A DNA stretch of 32,500 nucleotides, taken from Chromera velia. Taxonomy: Eukaryota; Sar; Chromeraceae. This document shows, one piece after another, positions 20,560 through 30,952 of this stretch. The position numbers were made by a program, and so were the translations under genes. The notes beneath the pieces were generated by a model. It was not told the DNA's origin and ran no database searches. It worked only from the letters and a program-made list of their open reading frames with translations. The stretch's first letter is position 1, and every line of letters begins with the position of its first letter. The stretch lies in NCBI GenBank assembly GCA_018398765.1, contig JAHBMJ010005909.1, forward strand, positions 2,501 to 35,000. The letters run 5' to 3'.

Positions 20560-21199
20560 TTTGTCGATCTAATTGAGAAGAACAGACTGAGCAGTGGATT
20601 CTGTAACTTAAACGACAATTAAGACTGCATCCTGGGGCACTGTCCGTGCGATTCGCTCTGCATCTGAATCAACGTTCAATTGCAAAATCTGCCTAACGAC
20701 GAAGGGTTGAAGCGAAGGGATCATCCTCTTCGGATCGGTTCAGTTGAGTTGTCAGCAGAGACCGGTTAACAATTGATTTTTGTGCGCGTGCACGGTCCAG
20801 CTGATCTCTGGTGGGCGCAAAACGCGCGCGCGAGCTAGCGATAGCTAGCGCGAGAGACGGCTGTATGGAGACGCGGGAGACGGCATGCACAATTTGAACG
20901 ATTCGGCCGGCCGCTGCTTGTGTCTGACAAGCTCTCTTCTGACACTTGTTTCTGACATGTTAGAGTGCGTCGGAGAGAAAGTCAAGTAGACGGACGCTCT
21001 CGCATCGGCGCTGCCTGTATATGTATAAGAAGCGACGTAAGGGTTTTGCTGAATTTTTGGGGTGGGTAAAAATTCTGCTTGCTTGATTGATCGAGGCAGA
21101 CACCTGAAACCTTTTGTCTGCTTTTAAATTACGTCTCGCCTCCCCCTAAAACCTGGGTGCATGTGAGCAGCCCGACCTTCTGCATCTTTCCATAACGCC
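20560..21199. promoter_or_regulatory. Divergent intergenic region with AGCTAGCG repeats
   Basis: It separates the start codons of the F-box gene (leftward) and the TMEM53-like gene (rightward), so it should hold both promoters. AGCTAGCG occurs twice, 10 bp apart (20833 and 20843), beside (CG)n. The block also forms a bulged inverted repeat. A TATA-like TATATGTATAAG lies near 21017. Functional use is inference. Confidence 0.5.
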
Positions 21200-22018
21200 A
21201 TGAGCCAGACCCTGCCCTTACTATTCCCTGCGACGAACCCTCGAGCCATTTCGGTTGTCTTGGGGCACCTGGGGGTGACGCACGCGCAGTTGACTGAGTA
21301 TGCTGGATGGTACACCCGTCTGAACTGCGCAACAATTGCAACAGGCTCGCCACCCCTTGCATTTGTGAGTCATTACCGCTCCTCTCTCCGAAGAGCCGCC
21401 GCAGAAGTCCTGGAGGAAGCAGACCGACTGTTGGAGGAACATGAGGGCAAAACAGGATCATCTGAGAAGCTGCCCATTCTGCTGCATGCGATGAGTAATG
21501 GAGGGTGTTTTGTACTGCACGAGATGGAAGTGATGATTGAGGGTGATCCTCAGAAGTACAAGAGACTTTCTGATCGTATGAAAGTGGGGGCTCAAGTGTT
21601 CGACTCCTGTCCGTGTTTTCTTCGAACAGCGTGGCACAACCCGCCCGGAGAAGCATTCCCCTTCTCCGGCTGGTCTCGGTGGGGGCGTTGGTGGTACAAA
21701 CAGGGAGCAACTGTGGGTCTCTCTCTATGGAGCGTTTTGGACCCCTCTCTGCCGAGGCGCTTCTGGACACACATGGAGTCTAGCCGCCATTGCGTGCACC
21801 AGACTTTCATTTACACAACAGCAGACGCAGCAAGTGACGCTACCGCAGTGGACCGGCTGATTGACAAACGCCGAAAAATCGCAGAGTCTGACGTAAAGAG
21901 CCTCCGGTGGGAGGACTCAGGGCACTGCCGCCTTCACAGAGATCATGAAGAGCAGTACATGCAGGCTATAAAGGAGGCTGTAGACGCGGCTGTGGAACGA
22001 GCAAGTGCAAAGGAGTAA
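21200..22018 (+). CDS. TMEM53/DUF829-family alpha/beta-hydrolase-like protein
   Basis: Intronless, 272 residues, close to the length of animal TMEM53. The N-terminus has the family pattern of a hydrophobic strand followed by LGVTHAQLTEYAGWYTRLNC (compare G-x-x-x-x-HL-x-KYA-x-x-Y). The nucleophile elbow is HAMSNGG with Ser99. The acidic residue is probably Asp209 in YTTADAAS, and the His is in DSGHCRLHRDHEEQY (His242). The triad therefore looks complete. Substrates are unknown for most family members; animal TMEM53 is a nuclear-envelope protein. Residues 158-182 are Trp-rich (GWSRWGRWWYKQG) and may touch membrane. The gene is divergent from the F-box gene. I am confident of the fold and unsure of the function. 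Confidence 0.85.
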   Translation: MSQTLPLLFPATNPRAISVVLGHLGVTHAQLTEYAGWYTRLNCATIATGSPPLAFVSHYRSSLRRAAAEVLEEADRLLEEHEGKTGSSEKLPILLHAMSNGGCFVLHEMEVMIEGDPQKYKRLSDRMKVGAQVFDSCPCFLRTAWHNPPGEAFPFSGWSRWGRWWYKQGATVGLSLWSVLDPSLPRRFWTHMESSRHCVHQTFIYTTADAASDATAVDRLIDKRRKIAESDVKSLRWEDSGHCRLHRDHEEQYMQAIKEAVDAAVERASAKE

Positions 22019-22527
22019 GCAATGACGGTTGAATGACCCTCTCTAGAGTATTCATTACTCTGGCAATGACTGCATGTGGCGCACGTGTACAGTCGCCATC
22101 CATCTGGCTCCATTCATAAACATGTAAGACCTCTAGCGTTAGCTGTCAGTTTAGCTGTCGCGACAGTTTGTTGCTGTTACGGATGACGTTTTTTTTTTAT
22201 CTTCATTTTTATTTCATTATGTTAATTAAATTTTCTAGTAAATTTTGAAAAGAAAAGAAAAAAGACTCTTTAGTTTAATAGAGGTTTTCATAAGCTTTCA
22301 CCGACTCGTATAGGTTTAATTGATTGATTGATTTTGCACTAGGCTTTCTATGTATAGTAATATATAGTAAGCTTTTATAAATTTATATGATGCCGTGCCC
22401 CATTGTCGCCGCCATACAGCATCCACAGATATACACGTGTGTCGGTGCATACGATCTCAGCTTTTCGCTATAGGATCTTTCTGATTCTTTCATGTGCGAT
22501 GTCTCGTATACAAAAAATAAATGAATT
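22019..22527. other. AT-rich intergenic region
   Basis: It contains poly-T, (TTGA)n at 22318-22333 and no ORF worth calling. The (TGAT)n here and the (ATCA)n at 22609-22644 are in opposite orientation and may bound one inserted piece. Confidence 0.4.
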
Positions 22528-22645
22528 CCTCAGCTTAGGCTGGGGAACGCCCCGCCCTGCTAGCTCTGGCGACAGATAGACATAGCGGGAAGGCCCTAGG
22601 GCGGAACATATCAATCAATCAATCAAAATCAATCAATAAAAATCG
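22528..22645 (+). mobile_element. Retroposon-like 3' end (two hairpins plus (ATCA)n tail)
   Basis: CCTCAGC-TTAG-GCTGGGG (22528-22545) folds as a 7-bp stem with a 4-base loop. CCGCCCT (22552) pairs with AGGGCGG (22598). An (ATCA/CAAT)n tail follows at 22609-22644. Hairpin plus short-unit tail is the form of LINE/SINE 3' ends. The LINE at 13628-13643 has a comparable hairpin, also with CTTAG in the loop. Confidence 0.45.
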
Positions 22646-22989
22646 GTCAAATAATAACTCAAATTAAAGTCTCTTAATTATTTATTTTTTTAAAGAGTGT
22701 ATGCATAATTCTTTTAATTTTTTTTAAACTAGTTTTTTTAAATAACCTAAGAACTTTGAATGAACACACTAGAACTAAGTCTAAAAGACGCATCTGCAAC
22801 TAAGAATACGAAACATTATAAGGAACAAACATTTAAAGAATTAATATATGAATAAATATATAATATATGGTATTTGATACATATGTTTTGAGCTTTCCTA
22901 CGGCCATCAATGCGAGTATCATGTCATCATAATTATGTGCTACACCAGGAATGCGGCTCCATGTCCCTCCCCCACACACCTGCGGATCA

Positions 22990-23547
22990 TCAAGTACCTC
23001 CCCCGCCTTTCCCTGCTCCCCCCACAGCCAGAGCACCCCCCGTTTTTACGCTGCCAGCCCCTGGAGTCACAGCCGACTGCCACCCGTTTCCGGCCGGGAG
23101 ACCTCCCTGCCCCCCCCCTCGCGGCTGCGACTGAGGCTGCTCAGGCGAAGAGGCCGCTCCAGGGGCCCCTCTTGAAGGCACACCGTCAGCAAACCCATCG
23201 TCGTCATCGTCTCCGTCTGCACAGAGGAAACCGCTCGGAAGGAGAATTTGGTTGGGAAGGGCAAAAGGGGAGGGGGGCAGTGAACCGAGAAATTTCGCCT
23301 CTAGACTTGAGAAAGAAAAAGGGGAGCAGGCTGTTCTTCTACCTAGGCGCCCAATAAAGAGAGCCCTTTGTTTCTCTGTTTACCTGTGCTTGTCCGCCCT
23401 CTTCCAATTCTTCCACCCATTTTGCATAAACATTCTTTCTGCTTTTCTTCCCCAGTGAGAATAGAGACATGAGGCCGGGGCGCAAAAAAGAAGAGTGGGG
23501 CCGGAGAAGTATCACAACACAGACAGGCGGGTGCGATGGAAAAGGCA

Positions 23548-23645
<98 letters not shown>

Positions 23646-24549
23646 ACACACACACACAGAGGGGGGGACCGACGGAGTCACGGAGACGGACACGGATACG
23701 GACACGGAGGCAGCAGACATGGGGTGGGCGTGACAGGTCTTTCATCTTCGTTTTTCTCGCATGCTATTTGCGCATTTTTCTTTCCTTTTTCTTTTTTCTT
23801 TCGTTCCTTCCACCCTTTCCGAGTCCTTTTCCACTCCTCCCTCCCTGACTGCTCGGTCTGTCGACCAACAAAACAAAAAAGAGAGAGAGAGACTGACCGT
23901 CCAGGTCCTCCACTCCCGCAGCCCCAAAGAGGGTGCCTGAAAGGACACCGCCTCCTTGTCCTTCTCCCTCTGCACAGAAGGGAAGAAGGGATGGATGCAT
24001 TGCTTGTACATAAATCTGATTCGACAGGGCTTGCTCGGAAGTTTTCATACTCCTCCAAGTTACCCATTTGCACACAGATTTGAGAAAGCTTCCTCCCTCA
24101 CTTACTAAGTAACTCAGATAGAAACGAGTTTTTGCATCTTGCAGACGAGAGCGAAGCAGACAAGAGCTGAGGGCAGTGAGAGAAAGAAACGTTCCTCACT
24201 ACCCACGCAATGAATACACTCACCTGCTCGGCTGTGGAGGTGAATGCTGCCTCTGTCCGGCAAATGCGTGTTAGTCACCACGTCCGACCCTTGTGCTGCC
24301 TGCGTGCCTCCCCCCGCCCTTTCCTGCGATTCCCTTCCCCCCCCTCCTGCTGCTCTCTCTGCTCCTGCCTGGCCTCTGAAGTTGCTGTTGCTTGCTGCCA
24401 CCTCTCTGGCCTCCCTTGCCTCTTCCTCCTCGGCCTGTCTGATGAGGGCCTCCAGGTCGTAGTCCATCAGGGACCTCTCCACAGTCTCTCGCAACGTGAT
24501 CTTCTCTGCCTGCCGTATCTGCATGCACACATACATATATACATACACA

Positions 24550-24603
<54 letters not shown>

Positions 24604-25393
24604 GAGAGATGCGAAGAAGAGAAGAAAAGATCCAAGGCGGCCTTCAGAAGACTTCATAGACCCGCAGGAAAGCGACGGTAGAGTAACGGCATACAGCCCT
24701 CGCAACGTGTGATCAAGAAAGCAGGTGAGAGAGGCAAATTTCAGAAAGAAATCATTTGCTGGTCAAAGCGCCGTCCTTTCTGTTCAAACTGCGTCTCAAT
24801 CGCACACACGCTACGGCATAGCAAGCGTATCGCTCACGAGACTACTGTGGCATGCAGACAGACAGGTGGCGCTGGACATCCAGTGTTTGTTTAAGGTTGC
24901 TAATGCGGTTGCCTTCAGCTTGACTCACCAGCAATCTTCCGATCATAATTTCATTGCAGTCCCCTCCCGTCTTCATACTCTTCAAGAACTTGACGATATC
25001 CTCGAAGTGGAGCTTCAACAGCGCACCCCGAAGAACCTGAAAGAACAGGAAGAGGAAGAAGAAAAGCAAAGGTAGTGTTGTTACTATCCGGGAAAGCTAT
25101 AGCAACAACGCTCTCTGGAGTTCGCCAACAGAACTATAGTGGATAGAAAGAAAGAAACAAAGTCAGGCGGGGCGAAAGAAAACTCGGGAGGGAAGGAGGG
25201 GCCCGAAGAGACAGAGGGTGAAAAAACAGAAAGAAGAGAGGGAAAGGACGATTACTCCTGAGAGCATTCTGGGTGACGGGGAGAGACTCAAAAAAACAAA
25301 CTGTGCAGTGATTTGATTGTCTTCTGCCATTCTTTTTTGTCTTCTGACTGCTTTCGTTGTCTGCTTGTCCGTTGCTTTCTTTCAGGGTCGTTC

Positions 25394-25427
<34 letters not shown>

Positions 25428-25586
25428 CCTCTCTCTGTGTGTGTGTGTGTATGTGTGTCTGTGTGTGTATGTGTGTGTCCGTGTATGTATGTGTGTGTGT
25501 ATGCATGTGTGTGAGTGTGTGTGTGTGTATGTGTGTGTGTGTGCATGTATGTATGTGTGTGTGTGTATGTGTGAGAGTGTGTGTAT

Positions 25587-25624
<38 letters not shown>

Positions 25625-28600
25625 ATGTATGTGTGTGTGTGTATGTGTGTATGTGTGTGTGTGTGTGTGCGCCTGTGACGCGACACACAGCCAGACTGGC
25701 CCAAAGTAACAGAGAGACATCAAACACGCACTCACACACTCCGAAAACAAAACAACCTGACTCCATCCCAGGACGGACATCAGACACGCACTCACACACT
25801 CCAAAAACAATACAATCTGACAACAGACAGAAGGAAGGAAAGGGGCGCACGCTATGGGTCAGTCACGCATCCACTTCTCCACAACCTCATCAGCCCCCCA
25901 CAAAAATTCGTCCCTCACCTTCAGAAGAGCCAGGGCGATCTGCAGCATTCCTGGGAGTCCTCTACAAATCAGAAAGTCCCACAAAATTATCACCGTTTGG
26001 AGGGGCAAGCAGTTGATAAATACGGTCAAAAACCTGCAGGAAAAAAAAGAACAGAAACAGCACCAAGCGAAGTCGTCAGAGATTGATGCGTGCTGTGGCA
26101 CGGCACTGGACGAAGAGACACGGGGGTGGGTGAGAAGGGGCCGGCAGAAGACATAGAGGCAGAGAGTAAGAGAATTACATAAACAAGCCAGCCACAAAAA
26201 AATAATGCGTGCACGCAACTATGTCATGATGTCCACTGTTTCGTCTGCACCCGTCACCATCCTTCAACAACAAAAATTCCCGCCGTTCATTTCTTTTTGT
26301 CTCTTCCTCTCACCCTCTCCTATGTTCTTGCACGCATTCGACGAAATTCAAGAGGAACGCACTCCACGCAATCATGCATCTTCAGCAGAGCAACAGGTTG
26401 ATTTCTTCTTTCATCTCCCTCGTGGAGGACAGAAGGTTAAGGAGGAGACATCGAGATTAGGACTGAACGCTTGTTCTCAGCAGCGAAGAGACAACTCCAA
26501 CTTCGTTTTTTCTCGGAAGTTGGAAGTTTTCAAACCTCGACGGCAAAGGAATGAACGAATCAAGAACTTCAACGGAAGAATGAAGTGATCTGAACCCAAA
26601 GACACCTCAACTTGAAGTGCCTTTCACCGGTCACCGCTTCTCCTCTCAAAGAGATTTCAACCCCCATTTCCCAGAACCAATCATGACAAGTCCCGGAAGA
26701 GTTCATTCACAACAACCACCCGCACTCGCTCGGAAACATCGCACCCCTTCAGACAACACAACACATGGTTCTTCCCTTCCATTCTCTTTTTTTGAGTAGA
26801 AGCACCAACCATGTCGGGTATCCCAACGAAAAAGAAAAAGAGCAAGCGAGCGAGATTCAGAGCGGATGGCCAAGTCGCGAAGGAAGAATTTGGACATCAG
26901 GGGCCAGGGAGGCAGGGGAAAACAACGTCAAGCGATCAAAGGACAGACAGACGTGATGGCCGCAGCAAGAACACTCATTGTGGAATACCAACCAAACGAT
27001 TCCGGGACTGCCACCGTTTTCCTCGGAAGCAAATTTGCCTCTTCTCTCCTTTGGGGTTCAGATCACTCTTCCTTCTTCCTGAGGAGTTTCTTGTTTTCTC
27101 TTCGCGCCTCTTCTCTCTTTTAGGGCTCTCCCTTTCTCTTCACTTTCTTCACTTCCCTGCGTACCCCCACAGACAAGAACGGAACGGTGAGAAAGAGAAA
27201 AAGAAAGGACACTTCTCAAAAATACACCTGACCCACCGACCGACCGACCACTGATGAAGATAGACTGCAGGGAACACGCCCTCATGCTCGAAGTGGTCAT
27301 GCACCTCTCCTATCACCTCTTTGGCCAGTCTGTTGTACTCTGCAGTCAGGCACACACACACACACACACATTCAATTATCCTGTTGGAAATTCCCTCCTC
27401 ATCGTTTGCTTAGCAAACAAGACGCAAACAAGGCAATCCCCCCTTTCACGGACAAAGAAACACTTGCAGTCACGTTTGCGCGCGAGAAGTTTCTTTGGCT
27501 CTTCCTTCCCTCTTCTTATTTGCCAAGTCGTTTCTGTTTGCGACTGTTTGTCCATTCTTTCGTTAGTTCATCCCTCGATCGATCGGCCGCCTTTTATGCA
27601 GTCATACAAAGTGCGGGGCGAGGGGCACAGAGCTTTCGCAGTGCAACAGTCAAACAGACTGGCCAGCCATTGGCCTCCGAGAGGAAAAGAAGAGGACCTC
27701 AAACAGCAGGAAGGCGCAGAGGGGGCCTCAAGAGCAAGCGTATGCGGGAACGACTACAAGGACTGATGGCTCGATGCGAAGAAAAAGGATTGATGGCTCG
27801 ATACAAAGAGACAGACTGGGGAAAAGGAAAAAGGAAGGGAACAAAGTGGAAGAAGACCGGGATCCGCACGGATGGACCCACTTACCTACCTACCTTTTAA
27901 ATAAAGTCTGAGGAGGGGAAACTTCTCTCGGTAGAACCCTTCCATGCCGTAGAAATCCATCATGCACGTCAACATCCAGAAGGACTCCTCCTCCTTGAAG
28001 TCACTCACGATCAACAACATGCCTGCGCGCGCGCACACACACACACACACACGCACGTGCTCACGTCACATCGAAGAATGACCGACGAACAGAAAATGAA
28101 AGAATGATTGCTTGTGCAGGTAGACACATGCTCGGTTCAAGCCTCGAGAGATCAAAAAGGACATTCGTTATTTCAACAGAAAACCAATCGACCTGCCTGT
28201 CTCGCACCTAGCTCTTCTCTTGCAAAGACGCTCAGCGACAGGCAGTCACTCAGCTTCTTCTTACTTCTCTTCCTCCTTTTCGTTTTATCTTCTTCATCTC
28301 TCCATCTGCCTAGCTCTCTTTTCCCTTATGCACGCAAATCAAGGAAGAAAGAAAACTCCCCACACCAGTCTACTGAAGGATCCTCTCCAACGCACGACAC
28401 TTGGCTGCTGCTGTCCACCCACTCTCTCTCACTCTGGCACGAAACCCCCTCCACCCCGTCCCACCCACCGGCAACAAAATTCATCCCCTGGCAGTATCCA
28501 GTGTTGGGGTCGTAGTTTGCATACGCATTCTGCACAGACAGAAAGGGAGGACATGGAGCTTGCTGGGTTTTCAGAAAGGAAAAAGACAAAGAAGATGGGC

Positions 28601-29404
28601 ACCGAAGCTAAAAGCAAACGTACAAAATCAGATACGCTCTCTCTCTGCTTGTCTCTCTCAGATTGGCACGGCGATGCAAAAGAGCAAAGGGCCGGGGAAA
28701 TGGGGGGGGGAATAGCAAAACACGGGAGGACAGTCTGATAGAAACTCCCTTCACTAGGGAAGGCAGACGCAAGGAGTCAGAACAATCGCAGCGCAACCCA
28801 CCGAAAAACCGACCGACCGACCGACGGACCAGAATTCTGTAGAGCATCTGCTGGCAAGAGGAATCGAAGCTTTTGTGTTCTGGGAATGTGCGAGGAATGT
28901 CGATTTCGATCAGACTCGAGTACTTGTTCACCTCATTGCACAGGCTCTCATACACGCCCTCCTCCTGCTTGTCCTTCAACAGCGCTGCTGCCTTCCACAC
29001 TTCCCACCGGAAGTCCTGAGGAACAGATCTGCAAGAGGAGGGAGGAGACAGAAAGAGAGCAGTCGTCTGACGGCCGCCTGTGACACTCTGACTCAGGAGA
29101 ACGCGAAGGAAGGGACAAAAACGAAATGCACCCAGTGAGCAACGTATCATTTTGTTGACCTTTTCAGGCGCCGGACAAATGTCTTGTAGTGCCTCTGCAT
29201 GAAGGCCTCGATGTTCCTGTCGATCATGGACTTCCATTTTTGGTATGTCCTTGACTGCCGCTGCTCTTCTGTGGTCGGGCCCTGCAGGCAGACAGGGGGA
29301 GCAGCGGAGATGCGTCAACACATGTTCAGAGACGCAGCAAACAAACCAGAAAAACGAACAGCAGACATGCGGAAACTCACAATAAATTCGAAAGCAGAAG
29401 GCAT
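22990..29404 (-). CDS. TBC-domain Rab GTPase-activating protein, 11 exons
   Basis: Exons (minus strand, 5' to 3'): 29404-29381, 29281-29160, 29028-28830, 28529-28469, 28022-27894, 27339-27249, 26033-25919, 25036-24929, 24518-24224, 23969-23898, 23216-22990. All introns are GT..AG and phases close to 480 residues plus TGA. The ATG at 29404 is the first after an in-frame TGA. The TBC domain runs from [13 protein letters not shown] to about residue 290. The Arg finger is Arg95 in [10 protein letters not shown] and the Gln finger is Gln129 in [11 protein letters not shown]. Later TBC blocks follow: [15 protein letters not shown] and [14 protein letters not shown]. It should therefore act as a Rab-GAP in membrane traffic; the Rab partner is unknown. 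Residues about 330-480 are acidic, Gly/Ala/Gln-rich and probably disordered. The last exon is the least certain. Confidence 0.88.
23554..23659. repeat. (CA)n(GA)n(CA)n microsatellite in the TBC gene
   Basis: The sense strand of the gene reads TG/TC. It lies in the last intron (23217-23897). Confidence 0.95.
24544..24610. repeat. (CA)n(GA)n microsatellite in the TBC gene
   Basis: The run lies just upstream of the exon 24518-24224 acceptor, so it supplies a TC/TG-rich polypyrimidine-like stretch on the sense strand. Confidence 0.95.
25400..25671. repeat. (TC)n(TG)n compound microsatellite in the TBC gene
   Basis: About 270 bp within the 25037-25918 intron. Here the sense strand is CA/GA, opposite to the other two arrays of this gene. 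Confidence 0.95.
25716..25821. repeat. Two 46-bp direct repeats, period 60 bp
   Basis: 25716-25761 and 25776-25821 both read GACATC(A/G).ACACGCACTCACACACTCC.. to ..CTGAC. They are intronic and have no coding function that I can see. Confidence 0.85.
28024..28053. repeat. (GC)n(AC)n run at a TBC acceptor
   Basis: The run sits immediately before the CAG acceptor of exon 28022-27894. On the sense strand it is (TG)n(CG)n, an unusual replacement for a pyrimidine tract. Confidence 0.85.
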
Positions 29405-30300
29405 ATTGTCTCCTATTTGAGGTCAGAAACAACGAGTGTTACCGAGTCAGCCCAGTGAGTCCGCTACAGGTGAGATTTCAACAAATCCGTAGACTTTTCA
29501 AGGGAGACAGCCCGCAACTGGATGAGGAAAGCTGGACTGCGTTCGATCCCTTCATGGTTTGTCTTCAAAATTCGATCCAGGTCACTGACTGCCAGAATCG
29601 TTGACATTTCCTCCGTACCCTGTCTGTGAAGGTGGATCACAATAGTCACTGACGGAGTCGAAAGTCGGAGTCTGGAAGAGTTTTTGAGCTGCTCTGACAC
29701 TCTGCGCCATCTCTGCGCCATGCAGCATCAGACTGCATGTATCCCTCTGTGTTTTCGCGCGCGCTTCATGCACTTCCCGACAGGCGCCGGGCTGGGGCCC
29801 CGTGCATGGTGTGCGAGCGCGCACAGCTCCTTTACTGCATGCCTGTGGCTACCTGTGGCACCAACACAAAGGCAGCCGAAAATGCAATGGAAAAATCGTT
29901 ATGATTCCGTATGAAGATGTATGCGTGAAAGCAGCTGTTTTCTGATCTTTTCATACTCGAAAAAAGAAAGGAGTCTTTTCATACGCACTATTCACACGAT
30001 TCGTGATAAGAATTAGTATTACTTTTCTATCGTTTTTGTATCTTCTATCACTTTTTAAACAACTTTTTTAACTTTTAATTTCTATCAATTTATCTATCTG
30101 TTTTTATCCGTTTTCTATCAACTTTTCTATCATTTTTCTTACATTTTTGCAGGAAAAGGTAGTTGAGGCGACATTCAGGGGAAAAAAAATATATACAAAA
30201 ATCTAGATAAAAATTTAAGAAAAAACAAAAAAAAGAAAGAAAAGAAGAAGCGGTCAGAAAGGCTAAAAAAACATAAAAAGACCATCTAGTTATCACACAT
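29405..30300. other. Upstream region of the TBC gene and AT-rich spacer
   Basis: It holds the presumed TBC promoter and 5' UTR. 29757-29772 (GCGCGCGCTTCATGCA) and 29803-29823 (TGCATGGTGTGCGAGCGCGC) form an imperfect foldback. 30025-30150 is T-rich with many TCTATC(A) repeats. The minus frame 29721-29464 is open with an ATG but does not splice in phase to the TBC gene. Confidence 0.45.
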
Positions 30301-30308
30301 ACACATAG

Positions 30309-30377
<69 letters not shown>
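30301..30377. repeat. (AC)n microsatellite
   Basis: A nearly pure AC run of about 70 bp between the TBC and rhomboid genes. Confidence 0.95.
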
Positions 30378-30383
<6 letters not shown>

Positions 30384-30952
30384 TCCTCTCTGTATAGCTC
30401 TCAATGAGTATTGATATAAAAATGAAGGAGAAGTGAGAGGTAGTGAGAGGGGCGGGGGCAGAGGCAGTAGGGAACCGGCAGGCAGAGACAGAGAAGGGCA
30501 GCGGGGAGTGTCCGGAGGTGTCCGAGTGGTCCTCCTTGACAAATCACTGACATCGAATCAGTCGGCTTTCATCCTACCCCATGCAATGCACGAGGTCAAA
30601 AAGGGGGAAATGCACACACACGATCACACACGCGCACCAAGGGATTTTGAGACTATTTTGCCACCTCAGTGGTTATCCACGAATCGGTCGACAAAAGGAA
30701 CGTACACGCACGGAGAGGCCTGGCTCTTATTGGCACTGAGGGGGAATCAAGAAACTGAGCGAAGAAGCGTGAGGAAGCAGAGAAGGTGTATGCGGAGCGG
30801 CAGGAAAGGAAGGCCAAAAAAACCTCTAACAGAAGATCCTTCTCTTGCTATACAGCCACGGAAATTCCATGTATTTGACCTTGACACGCAGGAAACAAAT
30901 GCGCAAATACTGTCCATACACGATAAAGCAATGAATGCCAAATGTTGGTATG
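30378..30952. other. Spacer / 3' flank of the rhomboid gene
   Basis: It is purine-rich on the plus strand. A long plus frame (30433-31221) runs across it into the antisense of the rhomboid gene. It shows no family motif, so I do not call it. Confidence 0.5.

Noticed and set aside
25716-25821. CRISPR-like repeats
   Set aside because: There are only two units in an intron of a eukaryotic gene, with no spacers or cas genes.
26205-26588. 127-residue plus ORF
   Set aside because: It lies within a TBC-gene intron, has no motif, and is antisense to the transcript.
29540-29580. tRNA-like GTTCGATCC T-loop sequence
   Set aside because: The flanking bases do not pair as a T-stem and no acceptor, D or anticodon arms are found.
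29464-29721. Minus ORF as a 5' exon of the TBC gene
   Set aside because: Its possible donor near 29470 gives the wrong phase for the next exon; the 24-bp exon at 29404-29381 fits exactly.
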